From Nautilus pompilius (Eukaryota > Mollusca > Cephalopoda > Nautilida > Nautilidae): a DNA stretch of 64,000 nt. Location of the stretch: assembly GCA_018389105.1 (NCBI GenBank), contig JACATO010001103.1:496001-560000 (forward strand), written 5' to 3'. The notes beneath the pieces are model-generated. The model was not told the origin of the DNA, did not search any database, and worked only from the letters and a program-made list of their open reading frames with translations. Position 1 is the stretch's first letter; each line of letters begins with the position of its first letter. The position numbers and the translations under genes are program-made. Shown here piece after piece: positions 1 through 11,502 of the stretch.

Positions 1-775
1 GCTATAAATTGTCCATGTGCTTAATTTAACGTTTTCGTGTTGTCTTCAAAAATTAGCAGGTAAGACTCTTCTATGACCATCACCTGAAGAAATATTCCAC
101 CAAGATTCTTTCGTAAATTTCGACACAAGAGCAGTTAGTTATGTTTTGTAGAGCATGAAGATTAAGATCACTCCCCATCACGCTTCTACGATGGAAATGA
201 TCCTGCTAGTGAATATTTGATTAGAGTAAATTATGTGTTGTCAATTCTCCTCTTTCAGTTAAGAAAAGATCCCTTCGTTCTGTGTAAGCTGTATCAACTG
301 CTTTTCGGCATATCATTAGCAAATCGATCAGACGTACATCAACAAAACTGACACTGACTCTTACATCTGTTTTTCACGTTTTTCATTATCTGCTCTGCAC
401 GGTTTCTATGAAGACGATTATGGTCGTCGACTAGAATTCTGTAAGATATGGCTTGATACATTTGTCTCCGATCCCCCCATTGTGGGACAGTTGTTTTTGG
501 AGTGATGAAAGTTGACTAAAATTACCATGTCGAGAGACATAATTGTTCGCTAGCAAATTCCTTTTGCCACTGTTTTTTTTGAATTTCTGATGAATTTTCC
601 AGCATTTAATGACTTCGAATACGCCACAGTTATCGCTCCAAAACCAAGCATTTTTATATTTTCCTACCTTTACTAGTATATGGGTATGTTATCTGTAGGT
701 TACGTTATTATGCAATAAAAGTCGATACGGAGAAATGATCATTAGAGTATTTTCAATTATTTATGAACCACTCTG
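1..775 (+). pseudogene. mariner-like transposase relic, cut by window start
   Basis: Around 390-500 the plus strand reads LHGFYEDDYGRRLEFCKIW and then DTFVSDPPIVGQLF. This matches the mariner transposase stretch just before the first catalytic aspartate (xxDYxxRLEFCxWxL...DPxFxxxILFTDE). The expected LFTDE is degraded and a stop follows. The C-terminal half, with the second and third catalytic acids, is not visible. The piece ends in AACCACTCTG followed by TA at 776-777, which resembles the right end of the mariner at 53524-54061. The left part lies outside the window or is decayed. In life the enzyme would cut and paste the element at TA sites; this copy cannot. Family assignment is fairly safe; the end point is inferred from the terminal motif. 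Confidence 0.6.
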
Positions 776-2555
776 TATATATACAAACAAGGAAAAATAT
801 ACTCATAGATTTATAAACTAATGAATTTTGTTTCCAGAGAGAAGTGTCCTTTTACTACTATAGTTACCACTTGGGAAGGCTGATTTTAAAAGAAGCACAA
901 AACGAAACACTTGTAATCGCTCGCACAGAGTTTCCAATTTAAAAATATTTAGTACCTATGTAAAATTCAGGCTAACACCATAAATATAATTTGTTTTAAT
1001 TAACTATGATGACTACCTAATTTCTTGTCGCGAGCCACTTCTCGCTAAATAGTCGCTGAATGGCTTCTGCCCACTTTTAGAGGTCAAACTGACTTTTGTC
1101 AAGCGACTCGCAGATTTACAAACACAATTAACTATTACACCATAAAAAATTTTAAACGTAAACACCGTTTAATGTTTTAAAAATTAAATTCAATCTTTTA
1201 ATTCAATATAAACAATTTTGGTAGGTTTAGGTACGCAAAAGTCTGAACTAATTTTAATCCAGTTGGGTTTGAGGCCGAAGTATCCTGTCAGAAAATTACT
1301 TTTTTTTCCCTTTTGCATCTCGAATTAAATGTAACCGATGAGCACTTTGAGACACTTCCGAATATGTGGTTGATGTTTTCCTGGCTATAAACCACGCCCG
1401 GCCAGTGTGTCGGTTTACTTACCCCGCCGGCATCTATGTGACGTCTATATTTTAATGCTCTCAAGGGAAGCAACAGACTTTACACCATAAATTTTTAAAA
1501 TATTTTTTCGCAAACATTTAGGCTGTTGATAGTCGCGGTCCTATTATCCACCGTAGCGTACAATTGATTAATGGGGGTGCCTGCTGGATGACATATTTAT
1601 TACCGTAATTTTGCTGCAGAAAAACATAATTAAGTGTAAATTCAAAACCAAACGGGATAGCAATGTGCTGCTTTGCTACCTTCTTACATTGATCGTCATT
1701 TCCTTCCAACCAAATGCGGTGCTTTCTCTTTTTTTTGTTTTGATTTTTTTAAACCCACTTAATAAAGCGCGAGAGCGGAGTCTGATGAATATTCGGTGTC
1801 GATTCTCGGACTCCCTCCCCCCGAGTTGTTGGGTGTTTAACCCGGTTTTGCTTCAGGTCACTATAGATTGAACGGTTTTGATAAGACATCAAACTGAAAC
1901 AGAGAGCAGCGTAGACAAAATCGTTGGCTGGAATGAAAACATAGCTCCGAGTATCTATTAATTAACCTCATCACAATTATAACGAAGGGAGCTCCCTCCC
2001 CTCTACGATTTGATTCTCAAGCTGAAGAATAAAGATGGATGGCTTAAAGGTGTGAAGAAATATGGTACTACCAAAAGAACGCGAGTAAGGAATATGGCAG
2101 TTAAAACAGGGATGTAATCAAGGGTTGTAGATGACAGATTAACAGCCTCAACCGTAACTGAAACTTGTCAACTATCTGTTTTTTCGGCTGAGAAAGTAAA
2201 AACAACAACAATAAAAAGGATCAAAGCTTTTCAATTAATTATTTAACAAAATATCTTTGCATGTGACCTAATGGAAAGGATCAAACCATTATTAGAACAT
2301 ATATTTTGTTAAAACTACGGTTATTAAGATTATGCCAGTTCGCGGTGTATCTTCTTGTTTTAGCTAAGAAATACCGTACAAATTTAAAGCTCGAAATCCC
2401 TGCAAAAGAAATCTTAGGTGCGCGGTTCAGTAGACTTAAACTACACAAGCCTGCCTACATTAATCTATACACACACACATATATAAGATGAAGACCATCG
2501 GATTTTCCATAGACATTTCCACTGCATAACAACTGGTAAAATATAGTCTTTCTTT
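776..2555. other. no gene recognised
   Basis: AT-rich sequence with only short open frames (at most 86 codons). None resembles a protein family I know. A short CA/TA run lies near 2470-2487. I see no repeat boundary. Confidence 0.4.
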
Positions 2556-2559
2556 TCCG

Positions 2560-2975
2560 GTATTATACAGCAGTATAAGTTTTACATCTTTCTCAACTGC
2601 ATACAGAAAGTTGGATGTTGATTTGCGGTGCTACCTGCCATTCCTTGCGCAAAACCTTAGTCCGCTCAGCAAAATTTTGGCAAGACAATTACTCTTTTTC
2701 ATACCAAGCCAGATTTTCCAATTCTAAGGATGTTCTATCGGGTTCAAATCCGAACTCATAACAGGCCGGTTAAATCATCCAATCACAATGCCCTGAAAAT
2801 ACTACACTACGATAGTCGTACCTAGCGCTTTCATCCGTAAACACCAGTCCAGTAGCGAGTGGGTAACCATCAATATCAGTTAAAACGATAGGTCCAAGAA
2901 AAGTTTCGACAAATCTGTTGGCTTTCTGGGAAACCATCACAGTAAAATTATCTAACTTACAGTCATAAGGCATAA
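2560..2975 (-). pseudogene. Tc1-like transposase, C-terminal fragment
   Basis: Read on the minus strand, the open frame at 2770-2973 contains VETFLGPIVLTDIDGYPL, like the Tc1 stretch after GGGSVMVWG (xxGxGPIxxIDGxxN). After a stop, GFEPDRTSLELENLAWYEKE corresponds to the SPDLNPIExLWxxxK region carrying the third catalytic acid. A degenerate tail with IQ-L-CS, like the Tc1 C-terminus IxxLVxSMxRR, follows towards 2580. The N-terminal helix-turn-helix half is missing. Several stops and frame changes make it dead. No inverted repeats were found. Confidence 0.55.
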
Positions 2976-3066
2976 GTTACATATGCCCTGCTCTATGGTG
3001 AACATAAATAGATATGAGATCCATTTACAAGCGTCCTGCAGTAAAACGTCTGATTCTGAGTAATAA

Positions 3067-3297
3067 AAATCTGAAGAAGATAAAGTAACAAAATTTGATA
3101 AGAAATCTCTGTGGCAGATGCCTTCAACTCCAGTCCAGCCTGAAAAAGAAAATAATTCTGTTCCAATTCAACCAGCTGCCATAGTGTGTTTTTCTTTAAC
3201 TTTATTGATTATCATTTCTGTAGTTAATTCTATTCTTTCTGTTGCGATATACAGTGCTGTGACAGCGCAACTACAGAGACTGTCTGTATATCAGTGA
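3067..3297 (+). CDS. unidentified short open frame with a hydrophobic segment
   Basis: From a stop at 3064 the frame stays open for 76 codons to TGA at 3295-3297; the first ATG is at 3118, giving 59 residues. The N-terminal part is charged (EEDK, FDKK) and Pro/Glu-rich (MPSTPVQPEKENNS). It is followed by about 28 hydrophobic residues starting AAIVCFSLTLLIII, which would suit a membrane segment, and a short polar tail. The neighbouring frame just upstream (KRLILSNKNLKKIK) could be the same reading after a one-base shift. I do not recognise the family. T-rich DNA often yields hydrophobic frames by chance, so this may be noise or a piece of a decayed element. Confidence 0.2.
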   Translation, partial: KSEEDKVTKFDKKSLWQMPSTPVQPEKENNSVPIQPAAIVCFSLTLLIIISVVNSILSVAIYSAVTAQLQRLSVYQ

Positions 3298-3454
3298 ATT
3301 CTGTAACATTGTTAGAATACATTGCACTGTATAAACTGCACTGTCAAAACAGTTAACGTAACTACCGAAATAAACTCATGCTGGAAGTTCTCCTTACCTA
3401 TTTAAAACTCCTGGCGAATACTTTCGCATACGATTTCTCCAACCTTTTGACATT

Positions 3455-3763
3455 ACTACTTGTGGACCTGATAGGAGACTTGATCCAGAAACTTTGAAAG
3501 TGCTTAGCCAACTTGAGAAACTTGTAATTTCAATGGCCGGTAGAAATGTTATTAATGTACAAAATAAAATTCATAATTAATATTCTGATGAATTTCCGTT
3601 TGACGGTCTCGATATTTATATGAAGATGCTTAAGTCTTTTATAAACAGTCATCTAACATCATCAAAAATGTTTCTCATGATGAAAGTAACAGATTGTGCT
3701 GATGAAAAGAAAACGCTACTTTTTGATGTTTTGATGTTGGCAAGCTCATACGTCATTATTTGA
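3455..3763 (+). pseudogene. coding-like patch of unknown family
   Basis: A single frame reads TCGPDRRLDPETLKVLSQ, then LEKLVISMAGRNVINVQNK, one stop, and SDEFPFDGLDIYMKMLKSF before ending at TGA near 3761. The composition is balanced and looks protein-like: amphipathic Leu/Lys spacing, then an acidic-aromatic EFPFDGL motif. The arrangement (coiled-coil-like stretch followed by EFPF) faintly recalls proteins with a DUF4806-type C-terminus, but I would not assign it. It lies 160 bp after the hydrophobic frame at 3067-3297 and could be part of the same broken gene or element. Confidence 0.25.
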
Positions 3764-3769
3764 CAATTC

Positions 3770-6700
3770 CAATATTAACATGAACATCGGAACAAATCTT
3801 CACCATGATGAAAAGAATTAAAACATATTTCCGTTCTACAATGAAAGAAGTGCCAACAGTCTAGGTTGTTTTAGCATGTCCACAATGACATATTTTACAT
3901 CGTAGATTTGTAAAAGTTTCGAAGTATTTTTGTACTTACAATAAAGCGAGAAAGTCTATGTTGAAAGGTGATTTTTTTTGTTTTTAATGTTCAGTCCACC
4001 TGTTAGCATAACATATAATCACTGCTAAACAAAGGATTGCCCTGTTGACTGAAAATTACCTTTCAGAATTATGTATTTAATTTACCACAATTTAAGATGT
4101 TTAATTTAATAAATCTGCCATAATGTTTGGATAATATAATTTGTACTTATATCATGCATGGTATGGTAGTACAAAAAATTTCTTTTAGATACTTTAAGCG
4201 TGGAAAATCATGGTAAGAATTATGCAAATAACATAAAATAGGGATATGTTATGTTGGATTTATTCAAAAGATTTACATTGTTGTCTGCATTATGCTTTAC
4301 ATATTATCTTGAGCTACTTAACATGGTATAACTGTAACTTTAAAGTAACTAACAGCTTTAATTTTAAAGCATGGTAAGTGAATATTCATTAAGTTTTATT
4401 TTAAACCTTAAAGAATAAGAATTATTAATTATGCTGTGAGATCATCCTTTAACTAGATATAATGTATTGATTTTCGTACTTATGTTCTTAGGATTATGCC
4501 ATGATAAAACATTTTTATTTGTATGTTAAAATAATATGGACGGGATATACTTATTAACAGTATCCAAAATGTGTTCTTTTAACTTAAATTCATATAGAGT
4601 GGTAAATAAATGTCACCAGTCATACGCCGTAAATGTGTCATTGACTTACTTCTAAGTGATTGCGTTATCATTATGTTTAATTATTTATTGTGCCACAAGG
4701 ATGGAATGCATATATTGTACAAGCGGAACTACAATTAAATATATTTATTTTGTGTGTAGACTGTGCGCACTGGCGCCATGCATTTCTTGAATATCTACTT
4801 GTATAGAAATGTGAATACTTTTTCTCGGCAAAGGTTTCATTTTAAACTAATGAAGTCCCCACTGTTTGCAACCTGTTCTGGTGCTCCTGATAAGTAAATC
4901 CAACTTTTAATACCATTACTATGACTAGTCGTCCACAGTCAATCCCCTTCTCGTTGTTTCTGTTTGTCAGTCTTTCTCTAGAGCTGAAATTATTGACATG
5001 TGTATAAAGTGTGTGGCGTGTGCAGACACTGTTTCGTCAAATACAAAGTTACCTCCACTTGATCGTTAAAGAATGATGTAATAAACTTTAGAAATACCTT
5101 CACGTAGTAGGTGCATGAAATTCATTAAAAAATAAACTAAATACCGATTACAGTAATGACTTAGAATATTAAATTATCTTATGTTCAACAAAATACTGTA
5201 AATCAGTCAAAGTAATAATAGATTTTTTAACATAATAAAATCAATTAAGCAGCTTGGCTTTGAAATTCATAGTGCCTCTGTAGTATCAATTCTTAATGTA
5301 GTAGTTTCTCTGGAAATACAGTTGAAAAGTAACAAAACACTAAATTTTAATAAATGAAAATATATAATTTTTTTAACAAAATTAAGCAAACGATAAATCA
5401 GAAACAAAGAAAATTTTCTTGTTATGATGTAACATCACTTAAACAAAAAAGAATCAAAATTATTTAGGTCTGTTCATTAATTTTTGCCACTACTGTAAAT
5501 GTCATGAAACACGATCTTTTGTTGTTGATGCCATTAATTAAACATCAAGAAAAATGTACTCGTCTATTTTTCAATTACAACAAAAAGCAAATGTTTACAT
5601 TATTTATCTGATTTATTATATCTAAAAATAAGAATAAAAGAAATATATATATTTAAATAATTTTATTGCTATATTTAAGTTTAATGAATTGTGATCTTCT
5701 TCATATTAAAGAAACCGACGTCTAGCTAGAATGGTACATTAAACTCAAATAAAATGTAAACTGCAATCACAGAAGTACCCGTGTCCGGGTAAATGATTTA
5801 AGTGTGTGGTAACTAGTGAGGTGGAAGCCATTTTAATCAGCAAATTTAAAAGTACAAGTTAAATCCAAAATTTGAATTAAAACATTTTAAAATAATGAGA
5901 ATAATAGGAGTGGACATTCCAAACTATAGTTGGTTATTTGATAGATACTAAATTGGTATCGAAAAATTGTGATTTTAAGCCCTTCAAATTGTATAGATTT
6001 ATTACTATCGATTGAAAAGGAATATTCACTTTCCTTTCCTTTGAAGGGTGTTATATATATCAACCACCGTACTTATTTATTGACAATGATTAAGCTCGGC
6101 TAATAAATAATAATCACTTGCTAATTTTTATATTTCCGAATGAAACACTTTTATAGTCATTGCCGGCACTATGTGGAAGCCATTAGCCAACAATAAAGAT
6201 GCTGTTACCATGTGAAGGCAACAGAATTGACAGGCATTCAGGCTAAACAATGGGAATAGCACTTCTGAAATGCACAACCTATGTAGACGTCAGCTGAACG
6301 GTCCGGTTTACTGAAATCGATAAATTCTACCTATTCGGATCCGGCATTTTGGTTTTCCATTACAAACGTCACATAACTGTCAAACGCGGTCCATTAGATT
6401 GACGTAGTTTTCCTTGTAACACACCTGGCTCTGTGGCGAATGTAAGGTAACTCTGGACGGCAAAAAAGGAGATGCCGTCTTTAGATCGAACTGAGTGGGC
6501 TATTAATTACCTTGAAATGTCAACATTCGTTGCATAATCTAGGTAAAACTTGCGCAAACGCTTAAGTTTTAGATGAGTGCATTTACTTTAACTGTAGAGT
6601 ATATTTAGATTTTGTGTATAATAGAGCATACATATATTTGAATTCTCTCTCACCTGTAGCCATAAATACATAGCTATTTATAGAAATGCTGCAAACATAT

Positions 6701-6950
6701 AGAAGCCTTCTTTGTTTCTCAGTATATAGTTAAGAAGTTATTTAGTGAACTGATTTAGTTGAAATATATCTCCAGATATTTACACTCTAGTTACATTTTT
6801 ACGAAAAGGGGGCACAGTTATATTCGGTTATCTCTAAAACGTCAAATGATGAACATTTAAAAAAATACAGCGATAAATATGAAACTGATGCTAATTAAAA
6901 ATACTTTTAAATATATCTGTATGATCCTTTCTCAACTTATGAGACATTTA
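3770..6950. other. no gene recognised; AT-rich
   Basis: Long AT-rich stretch with no open frame of note. The one structured item is TTTTTGCCACTACTGTAAATG at about 5480-5500. Its reverse complement begins TACAGTAGTGGCAAAAATT and resembles the terminal repeats of the element at 6955-7722, so it may be a lone end of a related copy. Confidence 0.4.
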
Positions 6951-6954
6951 TATA

Positions 6955-7722
6955 CAGAGTGGGCAAAATTATTTCATTCCCTTAAGTTGTTAAACAAAAT
7001 ATTGAGTATTCACATTTTGTTATAGTTTGTAAAAATACATTTTAAACATAAATCATCTTCCCGAGATCTCTGTTCTGACTTTTTCAGAAAACATCTCACA
7101 GCAGTGACTTAGAAGATGAAAAGTATAAAACTTCAGCTTCAGCCTTGGTGACCAAACAAGTAACCTAGATACTGTTGAGAGGTCTTCAGCGGTGGTAATA
7201 TTGTGCATATAGCGAAGAACTCCTCAAGAATTCTTCAGTTTAGATGTGTAAGGTAGACAGACTGCTCGGAGGGAATTTGGCTGGCTGGTGAAGAAGACAA
7301 GAAAAATCTTCATCACTGGACGCCGGCTGCTCAACATTTTTTAATCGTAGTAATTCTCTACAGATTAAAACAGCACCATTCCAATAAACAAGTTTGTATA
7401 GTTCTGTGGTTTTTTCCTAACCATTATCAATAACAATAAAAGGTAAGTCCACTAGTCTACAGCTGGAACACCGCTGGCCCTTTTATCACAATAAAGTCAA
7501 TTAAGTATTTTTTTACATTCACAAAACCGCTGTACACTGAATATATTAATTAATTGTGGAGATGAATCCATAGTATATTGTTATGATTACATTTTAAAAA
7601 AAAAGTACATAAAAGATTAATTTGAAACAAAACAAATAATTAAAATCTGCAGTGGTCATGGTCATATTGCACTCAAGAAGTTGGTATTATATCAAGTAAT
7701 GCAATAATTTTGGCCGCCCCTG
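6955..7722. mobile_element. 768-bp inverted-repeat element (MITE-like, TA target)
   Basis: The left end reads CAGAGTGGGCAAAATTATTT. The right end, reverse-complemented, reads CAGGGGCGGCCAAAATTATT. Each is flanked by TA (6953-6954 and 7723-7724). This is the layout of a Tc1/mariner-superfamily element. I could not recognise a transposase inside: 7080-7340 has locally higher GC but only broken frames. It is therefore either a non-autonomous derivative or a very old autonomous copy. Confidence 0.6.
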
Positions 7723-7915
7723 TAGTACAAATCTGTAGATTTTAAATAGTGGTTTGTAAAAATAATGAAAGAATTAAGCAAATCAGTATTAATACTTTTT
7801 TCTCGTGTGTAAATACAATATAATATTTTATACACTTGCTTTCAAAATTATGAGTCGATAATATGAAAATGCTACTTTTTAAACATTGTAAGAATTTAAA
7901 TGCACTATTATATTA

Positions 7916-8936
7916 GGTCGTTACAAAAGTTTTGTCGGTTTATATTATGTTAATTTGTGGTCCATTTTTTTGCATCCTTGTGAAATTGTATGTAGATAAG
8001 TTATCTATCGTTTTGTAGTGTGTGCTTTGGCATACATTATGCAAACCCTACAATCTTAAAAATCATAATTTGGATATTTGTTCCAGGGTTCTGAGTGAAG
8101 CGAGGCAACTCGTGACGTTAAGCCGGCGTGGGGCGAGGACACAGCAAATGAGAGCGCAGTACAACAATGGTTTGCAAAGATTCGATCAGGAGACGTGAGC
8201 CTCGAAGATAAGGAACGTAGTGGACGTCCTTCCAGCTGTGATGACGACCGTCTGAAAGTCTCAGTTGCGGCCGATCCGAGAAAAACAGTGAGAGAAATAG
8301 CTGGAGAGCTTGACTTATGTACTGCAATTGTTTTCCGGCATCGTGACTGAATAGGCAAGGTTTAAAGACTTGACAAGTGGGTGCCTCACGAGTTGAATGA
8401 ACAACAAAAAAATCGTCGATTGGAGATCTGCTCTTCACTTGTTATAAGAAACAAATCCTGGCGAAACCATCACAGATTAAAGGTACTGCCGTGGATTAAA
8501 CGTTAATCAGAAACTCTCTCAACGACAGCTGGCATTGGTGAATCAAAGTGGCCCAATCCTGCTCCACAACAATGCTCGTCCTCATGTTGCAAACGTAACT
8601 CTGCAGAAGTTGAACAGTTTGCGGTACGAAGTTCTCCCTCACTCAGCCTATTCATTCACCAGACCTCTCTCACACAGACTACCACCTTTTCGAACACCTC
8701 GACAGCTTCCTCCGTATGAAATCCTTCTCCTACCAAGCAGCAATTGAAACTGCCTTCCAAGAGTTTATCGATTCCAGAAATGCAGACTTTTAAAAATGGT
8801 ATAAATGCACTTGTAACTCGTTGGCATAACTGTATTGATTGTGATGGAACTGACTTTAATTAATAAACTTCACGTTCAGCAACGATATGAAATCTAATTT
8901 TTGCGTTAAAGAAACCGAAAAACGTTTGTAACAACG
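7916..8936 (+). mobile_element. mariner element, Hsmar1/cecropia-like, degenerate
   Basis: The inverted repeats are GGTCGTTACAAAAGTTTTGT at the left and, reverse-complemented from the right, CGTTGTTACAAACGTTTTTC. They are flanked by TA at 7914-7915 and 8937-8938. At 1021 bp it is shorter than the usual 1.25-1.3 kb, because the middle of the transposase gene is deleted. The enclosed coding relic is described separately. It is among the more clearly bounded elements here. Confidence 0.85.
8094..8865 (+). pseudogene. mariner transposase pseudogene (SETMAR-like)
   Basis: The N-terminal half shows the helix-turn-helix region: SGDVSLEDKERSGRPS near 8186-8236, then ADPRKTVREIAGELDL, and WVPHELNEQQKNRRLEIC near 8380-8430. 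After VIRNKSW (about 8460) roughly 200 bp are missing, including the block with the first catalytic aspartate. Reading resumes at ALVNQSGPILLHNNARPHVA (about 8532-8592). Here the second catalytic Asp of the usual HDNARPH is Asn. The third acid normally lies in SPDLSxTDYH; the relic reads SPDLSHTDYHLF only after a frame change. The C-terminal AFQEFIDSR-like block ends near 8790 and decayed tail sequence follows. Frameshifts, the internal deletion and the lost Asp make it non-functional. The family call is strong. Confidence 0.85.
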
Positions 8937-9004
8937 TAATAGCAAGAAATCAACAAATTAGATGAATCGTGTATCAGAATATACAGATTATTAATTGTGT
9001 TTTT

Positions 9005-9930
9005 GCGTTCACTTCAGGCATTTTTCATGAAAATAGCTCTTTTTCATGTAAGTAACTTCTGCACGTAATATGGGAATCCTGTTTAGTAACTTTTGAAATG
9101 ATTTTCTTGTAGAGTAACCTCCATTACTCTTTCAAGTAGTTTCATAGCTGATTAACATTGGTTAGAATTTTTTTGACATCCCGATCTACTTAATCTAACA
9201 CAACTTAACTGAGTTTTAGTTTAGATCTTTAGATTGAGGAGGCTAAATTATAGTTTCAAGAAATCCTTACGATTCTTTTCTAGTAAGGTGTTGTAGAATC
9301 AGCCTGGAAAGATTTTTCAGATAATTATCTTGTTGCAAATAAAAATATCACTTATTAAATGATGCTGTGATTGAATTACATGATTTATCAGAATACTGTG
9401 ATGTCTCCCTTTTTATAGAATCTTATTAAATTTTAACAAGTCACCAGCGGGATAATCAGAAAAACACCATCATACTTTCAGATTTCTACCACTTACTTAA
9501 TTGTAGGAAACGCAGCTCTGGTCCTTCGTCTAACATACTGTCGTTACATAGAGCCAAGTATCTCAAACTTCCTCTTATCCGACCACAATACATTAGGACG
9601 TTGATCTAAGACGTAGTCTGGGTCTGATACTGTATAACCTAGTCAAGTTGTTTTCCCTTGCTACTACGCCTAAAAAATAACTTTCTATCCGTTAATCAGT
9701 CAATCAATCGAAACTCACGTAACTATTTTAGTGGTAGAACTTGAGATGCTAACCGTTGCAGAGGAATCGTGATCATCAGTTAATTGACTATCTCTTTCGT
9801 GCTATTTTGTTTTCTTGGCGCGAGAATATTATAGCTTAGCCAGTTGAATCTATTCTATAATTGGTGGTTCGAACGTCACCAGCTGTAGCTCCATCTTGCT
9901 CACAATTTTTTGTTGCAAGTAACTAGCTTT
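9005..9930 (-). pseudogene. Tc1-like transposase pseudogene
   Basis: Minus-strand reading, N to C. A basic patch SRAKKTK plus ERDSQLTDD (about 9800-9740) is like the Tc1 inter-HTH linker. NVLWSDKRKFEILGS (about 9590-9545) holds the first catalytic Asp of VLWSDESKFEIFGS, followed by QYVRRRTRAAFPTIK. YLQQDNYLKNLSRLI (about 9340) matches FILQQDNxPKHTSKL with the second Asp. PPQSKDLN corresponds to PPQSPDLNPIE. FQKLLNRIPILRAEV near 9050 matches the C-terminus. At least six stops or frameshifts interrupt it. The target-site repeats are not evident. Its partner families are the Tc1 copies near 32 and 33.5 kb. Confidence 0.7.
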
Positions 9931-10620
9931 ATGAAGGGCAGTAATAAATAGATTGCCTTGTTCCTTATGAAATTTCGTTTTAGGCGCCATTTTATCTATG
10001 AAACAAAGCAATAGCAATCGTCATTATCGAGGTACATCAGCATTTACGCAACAGCATTATAAGAGCTAACAATTATTCAAATTACTAATAAGAAAAGAAA
10101 CGACATCGGATGAACTAAATTTAACATTCGTAGAACTAACTGGTTAAGCCAATAATTGTGCAAAACAAACCACGTGCGAAAAAAGCTACAACTAATTGCT
10201 TATGTATATATTCTGATGCATGGTTCATTAAATTCTAAATTCTTTTTGTTTGTTAGGTTAATACATTTCCATTAACAATAAAGTGTTCACAAAAGCGTAT
10301 AAGAGTATCTTCGCATCGCGCAGTCATACATGTAGACACCAGTTAATGTGGAATCACGAAAATTCATCTTGGTTTGAATTCTCGACTACGGTGCGCATCA
10401 CCTTGAAGATTTGTCAGCTTCTGGTTGCCGACGACTGCTGTAATCACAAGTTCGAACCTCGTGAGGATCTATGTGATTCCACGAATTCCGAAAAAAATTA
10501 CAGATAATTTCCCACTTTGTTATTAAACATCTTTTGTGGTGGTGACTTCAAGTCAGTAATTATTCTTTGACTGATCCTGTAATAGTCGTTATAATTTATT
10601 ATTGGTAGTAGTATACGAAC
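9931..10620. other. no gene recognised; possible tRNA-like patch
   Basis: No protein family recognised. CAAGTTCGAACCTCG at about 10448-10462 resembles a pol III B box, as found in tRNA-derived SINEs, but no convincing A box stands at the right distance upstream. Confidence 0.25.
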
Positions 10621-10659
10621 GGAATTTGCTTGTTCAATCTCTTCTCGAAACTCGGATCT

Positions 10660-11060
10660 AAACGGATGAAGCGCGCGCGCTCCAGTTTCCTCACTGGCTT
10701 ACAGCGGCTGTCCAGACACTAGTTTTAGCGAAGGTGAATGCTCTTTATGGGACGGCCAGGGCTATGGTCAGGCGAACGTTTTGTAATTTTGATGAGCTTG
10801 CCTTCTCAACAGACTCGTTTGAAATTGATTGTCATCGCACAGCGTCAAAAGAATGGAAGTCTTATAGCGGAATATGCAGTGCGGGGTCTTTATAAGGAAA
10901 ATCAAAGCGGAGCAATGTCGGAATTAGAGTCAAGGTGAGTTACTGTGATTCTGCCGAGAAGAATGACAGCTAACGCGGCACGGGGGAGAACAAGAAGCCT
11001 GCAGGTGATCGGCAAGGACAACCACTATGTAAGCTACGAAATGTCAGGCTGTACCAAAGC
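10660..11060 (+). other. GC-richer island with a candidate exon and splice donor
   Basis: GC rises sharply, starting with a GCGCGCGC run at 10672-10679. An open frame starting ATG at 10738 runs 66 codons and ends in ESR at the TGA inside GTGAGT. The sequence GAGTCAAG/GTGAGTTACT at about 10927-10944 is a near-perfect 5' splice-donor match (CAAG|GTGAGT). This could be a first exon of a host gene, with donor at about 10934, or a fragment of an unidentified repeat. I do not recognise the peptide (MGRPGLWSG..., EYAVRGLYKENQSG). Confidence 0.25.
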
Positions 11061-11450
11061 TTTTTAATACACGTGTAAGGATTCATTAAATAGGAATAAT
11101 TTCTGGTAGACGCCTTAATACTTTACGCCAAATGAAACGAGAAACAATTATATAAATGCTTCTGTTGGTGATACTGCGGCGGTCACGCGATAAAAAACAA
11201 AAGTAAAATAATTAGAAGAATAAATTTAATGCGTTCGCATCAGGAACAGAATTTTAGTAAAGTTATCAAAACAGCTTTAAATAAACAGTTCAACCATTTA
11301 ACTGAAAATGCTACTTTAATTGGTTTTAATAAGTATGACGCCTATTCCCGCTCAGACACGGTTACAGACGATGACTTTGATATGTAGTTGGCTCACTGTT
11401 AAAACGGTTAACATTCTTCGTGTAGTTTTTAATTTTAAATAATCCGGATT

Positions 11451-11451
<1 letters not shown>

Positions 11452-11502
<51 letters not shown>
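11452..11502. repeat. (CT)25 microsatellite
   Basis: About 25 uninterrupted CT units. Perfect and therefore probably polymorphic and young relative to the decayed surroundings. Confidence 0.97.

Noticed and set aside
8056..8438. Two minus-strand frames of 100 and 106 codons
   Set aside because: They are antisense shadows of the plus-strand mariner transposase.
9860..9885. GGTTCGAACGTCACC as a pol III B box
   Set aside because: It falls at the N-terminal end of a minus-strand Tc1 relic and lacks an A box at the right distance.
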